DNA of 6,120 nucleotides from Chloroflexota bacterium (lineage in GTDB: Bacteria > Chloroflexota > Anaerolineae > Anaerolineales > UBA4823), in assembly GCA_021849525.1 (NCBI GenBank), contig JAJZSS010000117.1:1-6120 (forward strand). The letters run 5' to 3'. The translations under genes and the position numbers were made by a program. Positions 1-4,933 of the stretch are shown in pieces (positions within the stretch are counted from its first letter, which is position 1; every line of letters starts with the position of its first letter). The notes under the pieces were generated by a model. The model was not told the origin of the DNA, ran no database searches, and saw nothing but the letters and a program-made list of their open reading frames with translations.

Positions 1-761
1 GCAAGCCAGGCTCAGCCAAACTGCGCCGGACGCTGTGCATCTCCACCCAGGCTGGCTGTGCCATGGGCTGTGTCTTCTGCGCCACGGGGCAGATGGGCTT
101 CAAGCGCCATCTCACCAGCGGTGAGATCATCGAACAGATCCTGTTCTATGCCCGTCAGCTCCAACCATTGGGAGAGAAAGTGACCAATGTGGTGTTGATG
201 GGCATGGGCGAGCCATTCCATAATTACGAGGCCACGCTCAAAGCCATCGACCGCCTGGGCGATACCCAGGGGTTCAATTTTGGGGCGCGCCGTTTCACCA
301 TTTCTACCGTCGGCCTGGTGCCCATGATCCGCCGTTTTGCCAACGAACACCGCCAGGTGAACCTGGCGGTCTCACTGCACGCGGCTCAGGACGAGCTGCG
401 CCAATCCATGCTGCCGGTCAATAAGCGTTATCCCATCGACGAATTGCTGGCTGCCTGCCATGAGTATGTTGCCAAGACCAATCGGCGGATCACCTTTGAA
501 TGGGCTCTGATCGATGGGGTGAATGATTCGGTCGAGCAAGCGCGTTTATTGGGCGAGCGCCTGCGCGGCTTGCTGTGCCACGTCAACCTGATCCCCTTAA
601 ATCCGACGCGCGGTTATGCCGGGCGCGGCTCAACCCAGGAGCGCGCCAGAGCCTTTATCGCCGAGCTGGGGCGCTTCGGAATTCCCTGCACCCTGCGCAT
701 CCGGCGCGGCATTGATATTCAGGCGGGCTGCGGGCAGCTTGCCACGGGAAAAAGCAAATGA
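1..761 (+). CDS. rlmN: Dual-specificity 23S rRNA A2503 / tRNA A37 C2-methyltransferase RlmN (5' end missing)
   Basis: RlmN is a cytosolic radical-SAM enzyme that methylates C2 of A2503 in 23S rRNA and A37 in some tRNAs, using a methyl-cysteine intermediate. The reading frame is open from base 3 to the TGA at 759-761, giving 252 visible codons; full-length family members have about 350 residues, so roughly 100 are missing on the left. Visible are the CX3CX2C cluster-binding cysteines (codons at 57, 69 and 78), the preceding TLC cysteine (codon at 36; E. coli C118 equivalent), GMGEP (201-215), SLHA (372-383), HVNLIPLNP, and the C-terminal CGQLA cysteine (729-731; E. coli C355 equivalent) that carries the methyl group. 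The ATG at 63 is internal: starting there would remove the first cluster cysteine. GMGEP and the overall pattern fit RlmN better than the resistance enzyme Cfr, which has GMGEA. The gene overlaps mgtE by ATGA. Confidence 0.96.
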   Translation, partial: KPGSAKLRRTLCISTQAGCAMGCVFCATGQMGFKRHLTSGEIIEQILFYARQLQPLGEKVTNVVLMGMGEPFHNYEATLKAIDRLGDTQGFNFGARRFTISTVGLVPMIRRFANEHRQVNLAVSLHAAQDELRQSMLPVNKRYPIDELLAACHEYVAKTNRRITFEWALIDGVNDSVEQARLLGERLRGLLCHVNLIPLNPTRGYAGRGSTQERARAFIAELGRFGIPCTLRIRRGIDIQAGCGQLATGKSK

Positions 762-2125
762 GCGACCAGCCAGAAGATCCCGTAGAAGCCGCCAGCGACC
801 TCATCCGCCGCGCGCTGAAAGGACCACAGGACGCGGAAGGGCTGGCAGCAGAGTTAGCCGAGATCCATCCCGCCGACCTGGCAGAGGTGTATGAGCAGCT
901 GGATGACGCCCTGCAGGACCTGCTGATCCAGCGCCTGGACCTCGAAACGATCGCCGACCTGCTGGAAGAGCTGGACGACGAGGATACCCTGGAGGCTGTC
1001 GAGGATATTGCCCCGGGTCGTCTGGCCGACCTGCTGGATGAGATGGAGCCCGATGAGGCAGCCGACCTGCTGGGCGATCTGCCTCCCGGCCAGGCACGGG
1101 TCCTCCTGGAGCAGATGGAAGACGCCGATGAGGTGCGCCCGCTGCTCGGCTACCCCGACGAAACCGCCGGCGGCCTGATGACAACCTCGTTTGTCGCTCT
1201 GCGCCGGCAGACGACCGCTGAGCAGGCGATCCAATTCCTGCGCGAGGTCAGCCCGACGAGTGAAATCCCCTATTATTTATATGTAGTCGATCGTGACCAG
1301 AAACTGAAAGGCGTGGTTGGTTTTCGAGATCTGGTGATCGCCCAGCCGCAGTCGCCGATGCAAGAGATCATGGACCCGGATGTCATCAGTGTGGCGGTCG
1401 GTGTGGACCAGGAAGAAGTCGCCCGGCAGATGAGCCACTATTCTCTGGCGGCCATACCTGTTATTGACGCCACCGAGCGCCTGGTGGGTGTCATCACCCA
1501 CGATGATATTCTGGAGGTCATTGAAGAAGAGGCCACCGAAGATATTTACCGCCTGGCAAACGTTTCCGATACCGAGCTGGAGCCGGACAGTCCCCTGCGC
1601 GAGCAGGTGCGCGGCCGGTTGCCGTGGCTGTTCCTCAATATGCTTACGGCTTTATTCGCCTCCTGGGTGGTGAGCAATTTCGAAACCCTGATTGGTGAGA
1701 TAGCCATCCTGGCTGCGTTCCAATCCGTGGTGGCTGGCCTGGGAGGCAATTCCGGCTCACAAAATATCGTCATGGTGGTGCGCGCCCTGGCCCTGGATCG
1801 CCTGGACCGGAGGAAAATTTGGAGCATCCTCGGCCGCCAGGTGCTGGTTGGGCTCTTACAGGGGGTCATCGTTGGCGCTGTGGTTGCCGCTGTGGTTACT
1901 TTCCTGCGTGGAGATTTCCATCTCGGCCTGATCTTGCTCCTGGCATTGACCGCCAATATGGTGGTGGCGGCGATCGTCGGCACACTGGTGCCCCTTTTCC
2001 TGGCGAGGATCGGCAAAGACCCAGCCGTGGCTTCAACGATCCTGCTCACGGCTGCAACCGATAGCTTCGGCTTTTTTATTTTCCTGATGCTGGCTTCGAT
2101 TTTCGTCCGGTTTTTTGATTTCTAA
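758..2125 (+). CDS. mgtE: Magnesium transporter MgtE
   Basis: MgtE is a dimeric inner-membrane Mg2+ channel gated by its own cytosolic Mg2+ sensor. The 455-residue length is normal for the family. Domain order is an acidic, leucine-rich superhelical N domain (about 12-130), two CBS domains (about 138-200 and 203-262), a linker, then a pore domain with five predicted membrane helices (about 288-307, 312-341, 357-384, 388-417 and 424-451). The family signature GNSGSQ is at 330-335, and the pore aspartate expected for Mg2+ binding in the last helix is D435, in TAATDSFGF (D432 in the Thermus protein). The start ATG overlaps the rlmN stop (ATGA), which implies translational coupling. There is no room for an Mg2+ riboswitch directly upstream, so activity is probably controlled at the protein level by the N/CBS sensor. 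Related proteins can also carry Co2+; Mg2+ is the expected substrate. Confidence 0.96.
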   Translation: MSDQPEDPVEAASDLIRRALKGPQDAEGLAAELAEIHPADLAEVYEQLDDALQDLLIQRLDLETIADLLEELDDEDTLEAVEDIAPGRLADLLDEMEPDEAADLLGDLPPGQARVLLEQMEDADEVRPLLGYPDETAGGLMTTSFVALRRQTTAEQAIQFLREVSPTSEIPYYLYVVDRDQKLKGVVGFRDLVIAQPQSPMQEIMDPDVISVAVGVDQEEVARQMSHYSLAAIPVIDATERLVGVITHDDILEVIEEEATEDIYRLANVSDTELEPDSPLREQVRGRLPWLFLNMLTALFASWVVSNFETLIGEIAILAAFQSVVAGLGGNSGSQNIVMVVRALALDRLDRRKIWSILGRQVLVGLLQGVIVGAVVAAVVTFLRGDFHLGLILLLALTANMVVAAIVGTLVPLFLARIGKDPAVASTILLTAATDSFGFFIFLMLASIFVRFFDF

Positions 2126-2136
2126 TCCCCTGGCCT

Positions 2137-2140
2137 GGAG
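2137..2140 (+). promoter_or_regulatory. Ribosome binding site GGAG that sets the lipid kinase start
   Basis: GGAG lies 5 bases before the ATG at 2146. A possible in-frame GTG start at 2140-2142 overlaps this motif by its first base, so a ribosome bound here should start at 2146. The longer version starting at 2140 is therefore less likely. Confidence 0.7.
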
Positions 2141-2145
2141 TGTCT

Positions 2146-3063
2146 ATGACTGCCAAAGTGATCCTCAACCCGTATGCCAATCGCTGGACAGCCCTGCAGC
2201 GCAAACCCGAGCTGGAGGCTGCCCTGCAGGCTGCTGGAATTGCCTATGAGCTGGTGGTCACCGAGCGGCCGCGCCACGGCGAGTCGCTGGCAGAGCAGGC
2301 CGTACTGGAGGGTTTTTCACCGGTCATTTCGGCCGGCGGGGATGGCAGCATCAATGAAGTCCTCAACGGGATTGGCAGGGCGGCTGTGCGCAGCGGGAAA
2401 CCCTGGACACCAATGGGCGTCATGCCCCTTGGGTCTGCCAATGATTTTGTGGATAATCTCAGCCTGCCGCACGATCTACCATCGGCGGCGCAGGTGATCG
2501 CCCGGGGGTACACCCGCAGCATGGATGTCTGTACCGCCAACGGCCGATATTTCGACAATAACGCTGCCATCGGCCTGGAGCCATTCATTACATTGATCCA
2601 GCAGGAGATCCAGTGGATCAAAGGCACGCCCCGCTATCTGGTGGCTACCCTGAAAGGTGTACTGCGCGGCCCCCGCTGGCAGATGCGCCTCGAGTGGGAT
2701 GGCGGCAGCTATGCAGGCCCGACGACCCTGGTCACAGTGGGCAATAATCCGCGCACCGGGGGTGTGTTTTTTATGACTCCCCACGCCGACCCATTTGATG
2801 GCAAGCTGACCTTTGTGTATGGTTTCATGCGCACCCGGATCGAGATCCTGCGGCTTTTGCCGCGTACGATGAAACCCGGTGCTGGCAGTTATGTGGAGCA
2901 CCCGAACATCCACGAAGTTCATGCTACCTGGCTGAAAGTAAGCTCTGTGGAACCTACACCGGCGCATACCGATGGCGAGATCTTCGACGAGCACGCCCAT
3001 GAGCTGGAGTACCGTGTCCTGCCGGGCCGCTTACCGGTCTTGCTCAACCCGCCTGCAGCCTGA
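2146..3063 (+). CDS. Diacylglycerol kinase family lipid kinase (DgkB/YegS/LCB5 type)
   Basis: This soluble or membrane-associated enzyme is expected to phosphorylate a lipid hydroxyl, such as diacylglycerol or a long-chain base, with ATP. From the ATG at 2146 it has 305 residues, a normal length for single-domain bacterial members. Seen in order (numbered from this ATG): an N-terminal beta strand KVILNPYAN, the nucleotide-binding GGDGSINEVLNGI (64-76; usual motif GGDGTxNEV), MPLGSANDF (93-101), a TPHADPFDGKLT segment (211-222) typical of the C-terminal beta-sandwich and its metal site, and a terminal TDGE (275-278). There is no signal peptide or membrane helix. The gene lies 20 bases after mgtE and 15 bases before a methyltransferase, in the same apparent operon. 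The family is clear but the substrate is not: phospholipid recycling, glycolipid or lipoglycan precursor synthesis are all possible. NAD kinase, a distant relative with a similar GGDG motif, is unlikely because the PLGSANDF and DPFDGKL blocks match lipid kinases. Confidence 0.9.
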   Translation: MTAKVILNPYANRWTALQRKPELEAALQAAGIAYELVVTERPRHGESLAEQAVLEGFSPVISAGGDGSINEVLNGIGRAAVRSGKPWTPMGVMPLGSANDFVDNLSLPHDLPSAAQVIARGYTRSMDVCTANGRYFDNNAAIGLEPFITLIQQEIQWIKGTPRYLVATLKGVLRGPRWQMRLEWDGGSYAGPTTLVTVGNNPRTGGVFFMTPHADPFDGKLTFVYGFMRTRIEILRLLPRTMKPGAGSYVEHPNIHEVHATWLKVSSVEPTPAHTDGEIFDEHAHELEYRVLPGRLPVLLNPPAA

Positions 3064-3078
3064 GCCTCTCCGATACGG

Positions 3079-3714
3079 ATGAACCACTGGCTGCCAGCAT
3101 TTCTGCGCATCTTTTTCCGCCTGCTTTATCACCAATTGGCCTGGACCTACGACCTGGTCGCCTGGATTGTTTCGCTTGGGCGCTGGAAAAGCTGGGTCTA
3201 CAGCAGCCTGCCTTACCTCCACGGTCCGCGCGTCCTGGAGCTGGGGCCGGGACCGGGTCACCTGCAAATCGCCCTGGCGCACAAGTGCATCCAGGTCTAC
3301 GGGATGGATGCCAGCTCCCAGATGGTCCACCAGGCAGCCCGGCGACTGGGAAAAGTTAATTTTCCCAACCGCCTGGTAGTGGGTAAAGCACCAGATCTGC
3401 CGTTCGCCTCCAGCAGCTTCGACCAGGTCGTCGCTACATTCCCTACGGAATACATTTTTCTGCAGCCCACCCTGCGCGAAGTCCAACGCCTGCTGGTCCC
3501 CGGCGGCAGCCTGGTGATCATCCCGCTGGCATGGATCACCGGAGGCGGACGGCTTAACCGCCTGGCAGCCGGGCTATTTCACCTCACCGGACAGGCTCCT
3601 GCCTGGGATGAACGCATACTGGAACCTTTTGCCCAGGCTGGTCTCGACGCGACTGCACATCCAACCCGGTTGAAGGACAGCGAGGTAATGATCATCCTGG
3701 CGCGTAAACCTTAA
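3079..3714 (+). CDS. Class I SAM-dependent methyltransferase (UbiE/Methyltransf_11-like)
   Basis: The 211-residue protein has a Rossmann-type SAM-binding core. Motif I is VLELGPGPGHL (52-62), the acidic end of strand 2 is YGMDAS (74-79), motif III-like LPFASSSFDQVVATFP spans 107-122, and the post-core strand is LLVPGGSLVII (138-148). The first 45 residues are rich in aromatic and hydrophobic residues (FLRIFFRLLY, then WTYDLVAWIV) and probably form amphipathic helices that cap the active site or touch the membrane; no cleavable signal peptide is evident. It follows the lipid kinase by 15 bases in the same frame, with no clear Shine-Dalgarno sequence, so translation may be coupled to the gene before it. 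The ATG at 3079 is the first possible start after the upstream TGA, and the next methionine is at residue 76. The substrate is unknown. The neighbour hints at a lipid or quinone-like compound, but an rRNA or protein target cannot be excluded. Confidence 0.88.
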   Translation: MNHWLPAFLRIFFRLLYHQLAWTYDLVAWIVSLGRWKSWVYSSLPYLHGPRVLELGPGPGHLQIALAHKCIQVYGMDASSQMVHQAARRLGKVNFPNRLVVGKAPDLPFASSSFDQVVATFPTEYIFLQPTLREVQRLLVPGGSLVIIPLAWITGGGRLNRLAAGLFHLTGQAPAWDERILEPFAQAGLDATAHPTRLKDSEVMIILARKP

Positions 3715-3753
3715 AGAATTTCAACTCCTCCCCGCCAAAGTTAATGCCTGATG

Positions 3754-3759
3754 TAAAAT
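3754..3759 (+). promoter_or_regulatory. Candidate -10 box for the phosphatase gene
   Basis: TAAAAT matches the sigma-70 -10 consensus at five of six positions, in the 52-base gap after the methyltransferase. No convincing -35 hexamer lies 16-18 bases upstream (that region is CCCGCC-like). A start site about 7 bases downstream would fall at about 3766, right at the ATG at 3767. Together with the lack of a properly spaced Shine-Dalgarno sequence, this suggests a leaderless mRNA. The assignment is tentative. Confidence 0.4.
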
Positions 3760-3766
3760 TGGGGGT

Positions 3767-4468
3767 ATGGAAGTTCAAATTGCTGTCTCCAAAATCCAAA
3801 AATATGCCTCCTCCAACAGCGGCGATACGGTTGAAGTCGTGGAACGCCCACAAGGCGGTTATTCCGTCGTCATGGTGGATGGGCAGAGCTCAGGACGAGG
3901 CGCTAAGAACAGCTCGGTTCTCGTTGTACGCAGAGTGATCGCCCTCCTCGCAGATGGGGTGCGCGACGGCGCCGCAGCCCGAGCCGCTTCGGACAATCTG
4001 TACACTGAACGCGGCGGAAAAGTCTCGGCCACTCTCAATATCATCTCAGCCGATCTGCATACCCACACGCTCTTAATCACCCGGAACAATCCCAACCCGG
4101 CTTATCTTGCCATCGGTGACCGGCTGCGCGCTCTCAATGAAGAATCCAGACCCATCGGCTTATATCGGGACACCCGTCCGGTCATCACCGAAGTAAATCT
4201 GGAGCCTGGCCTGACCGTCGTCGCCTTCACCGATGGAATAGTCCATGCCGGCTCGCGCACCGGAGAAAGCCTGGATATCACCGAAATCCTGGCCGAGTTG
4301 CTCGATGAAGAAGAACCCACGGCGCAGTTTCTGGCGGATGTCCTGCTAGAGCAGGCTGTTCGACTGGACCAGGGCCGCCCGGTGGATGATATCTCGGTGA
4401 TTGTGATGCGCGTTCTATCGCGCATTGGCGATGATGTGCGGCGCATGACGGTGCGCCTGCCAGTCTAA
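3767..4468 (+). CDS. Stand-alone SpoIIE-type PP2C-family serine phosphatase
   Basis: The 233-residue protein consists almost entirely of a PPM/SpoIIE phosphatase domain, the Mn2+- or Mg2+-dependent type that usually dephosphorylates a serine on anti-anti-sigma or STAS proteins. Visible blocks are MVDGQSSGRGAKNSS (36-50), where D38 and G39 are the first metal-site pair and spacing to G43 and A46 matches the usual DGxGxGxxA; SATLNIISAD (87-96); RNNPNPAYL (106-114), replacing the common GHPP-like turn; RPIGLYRD (128-135); VVAFTDGIVHAG (151-162) with D156; and DDISVIVMRV (207-216) with D207 and D208. The essential acidic residues are thus present. There is no sensor, PAS, GAF or membrane domain, as in RsbX-like proteins. 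No sigma factor, anti-sigma factor or STAS gene is visible nearby. An in-frame TGA at 3749 and no other start codon before 3767 fix the start. A P-loop kinase-like gene follows 24 bases later and is probably cotranscribed. The target is unknown. Confidence 0.85.
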   Translation: MEVQIAVSKIQKYASSNSGDTVEVVERPQGGYSVVMVDGQSSGRGAKNSSVLVVRRVIALLADGVRDGAAARAASDNLYTERGGKVSATLNIISADLHTHTLLITRNNPNPAYLAIGDRLRALNEESRPIGLYRDTRPVITEVNLEPGLTVVAFTDGIVHAGSRTGESLDITEILAELLDEEEPTAQFLADVLLEQAVRLDQGRPVDDISVIVMRVLSRIGDDVRRMTVRLPV

Positions 4469-4492
4469 TTCTAAGCTCGCAGAGAAATCAAT

Positions 4493-4855
4493 ATGCGGGA
4501 CGTGCAACGTCTCATTGGAATTGTTGGACCCTGTGCTGCGGGGAAGACCACGCTGTTGAACGCTTTGCGCGCCCGGGGCCTGCCGGGTAAGGTGATCGCC
4601 CAGGAACATTCGTACGTCCCCGATATGTGGCGGCGGCTGACCAACCCGGTTGTGTTGGTTTATCTGGATGTCTCCTATCCCATCACACTCCAGCGCCGCA
4701 AACTCAACTGGACCCAGGCCGAGTACGATATCCAGATCCAGCGCTTACAGCACGCCATCCAACACGCCGATATCCATATCCTCACCGATCACCTGAGCCC
4801 GGAACAAATCCTGGAGCAAGTGGTCCATTATCTCGACCAGATAAAATTCGTCTGA
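4493..4855 (+). CDS. Small P-loop kinase-like protein of unknown substrate
   Basis: This 120-residue protein starts almost directly with a Walker A motif, GPCAAGKTT (12-20, catalytic K18), after a hydrophobic strand LIGIV. The segment NPVVLVYLDVS (51-61) resembles the strand carrying the second acidic site in nucleoside and nucleotide kinases, and the following LQRRKLN (66-72) is placed like their arginine-bearing lid region. The C-terminal end, DIHILTDHLSPEQILEQVVHYL (93-114), fits the last strand and helix of the NMP-kinase fold, often written as TD-LSPEEV. At 120 residues it is much shorter than thymidylate or guanylate kinase (about 200), so the lid and substrate-binding insert must be minimal. 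Only a weak purine-rich stretch (GAGAAA, 4482-4487) precedes the ATG. The gene is 24 bases after the phosphatase and its stop codon lies inside the secD promoter. It could be a small-molecule kinase, an ATPase or a GTPase-like regulator. The fold is well supported; the function is not. Confidence 0.72.
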   Translation: MRDVQRLIGIVGPCAAGKTTLLNALRARGLPGKVIAQEHSYVPDMWRRLTNPVVLVYLDVSYPITLQRRKLNWTQAEYDIQIQRLQHAIQHADIHILTDHLSPEQILEQVVHYLDQIKFV

Positions 4856-4880
4856 CAGCATTTGTGAAGAGGGGTATAAT
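4852..4880 (+). promoter_or_regulatory. Near-consensus sigma-70-type promoter of secD
   Basis: CTGACA (4852-4857, five of six against TTGACA) is followed after exactly 17 bases by a perfect TATAAT (4875-4880). Transcription should start near 4886-4887, giving a leader of about 47 bases before the secD ATG. The -35 box contains the TGA stop (4853-4855) of the preceding gene. This is the strongest promoter visible in the window. Confidence 0.82.
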
Positions 4881-4888
4881 CTTTTGGT

Positions 4889-4910
4889 CCAGCCTCCGGC
4901 TGGCATTTTT
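4889..4910 (+). terminator. Hairpin plus T tract in the secD leader (terminator-like or 5' stability hairpin)
   Basis: CCAGCC (4889-4894) and GGCTGG (4898-4903) form a perfect 6-bp GC-rich stem with a TCC loop, followed by CA and five T (4906-4910). The layout resembles a short Rho-independent terminator. It lies downstream of the secD promoter, starting about 3 bases from the predicted transcript 5' end. It could stop read-through from the phosphatase/kinase genes, attenuate secD, or simply protect the 5' end of secD mRNA. The hairpin is seen directly; its role is inferred. Confidence 0.55.
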
Positions 4911-4918
4911 ACGAAATT

Positions 4919-4923
4919 GGAGG
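4919..4923 (+). promoter_or_regulatory. secD Shine-Dalgarno sequence GGAGG
   Basis: A strong GGAGG ends 10 bases before the ATG at 4934, slightly longer than optimal spacing. No other ATG, GTG or TTG lies between it and 4934 in that frame. The motif with its next base, GGAGGC (4919-4924), is fully complementary to GCCTCC at 4892-4897 in the leader hairpin, so it could be masked in an alternative fold. Confidence 0.75.
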
Positions 4924-4933
4924 CCTGCTTCGT

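Noticed and set aside
12..350. Open frame on the - strand opposite rlmN
   Set aside because: It lies wholly inside a clearly recognised radical-SAM gene and its translation shows no domain-like pattern; it is a shadow of the coding strand.
1..761. Cfr-type antibiotic resistance methyltransferase
   Set aside because: GMGEP rather than GMGEA and the housekeeping context favour RlmN.
1546..2049. 167-codon - strand frame opposite the MgtE pore domain
   Set aside because: The translation is a low-complexity run of R, T, S and P typical of antisense frames, and the + strand has an unambiguous MgtE.
2140..2142. GTG as start of the lipid kinase
   Set aside because: It overlaps the GGAG ribosome site, while the ATG at 2146 has ideal spacing from that site; the difference is just two residues.
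2476..3000. 174-codon - strand frame opposite the lipid kinase
   Set aside because: Long only because of GC-rich codon bias; no recognisable motif or start signal, and the + strand motifs are strong.
3055..3094. GCAGCC (3055-3060) and GGCTGC (3089-3094) could pair around the methyltransferase start
   Set aside because: A 6-bp stem with a 28-base loop and no T tract is expected by chance in sequence of this composition.
3715..3766. Possible terminator between the methyltransferase and the phosphatase
   Set aside because: CCCC near 3730 could pair with GGGG near 3762, but the stem is short, the loop is long and there is no T tract.
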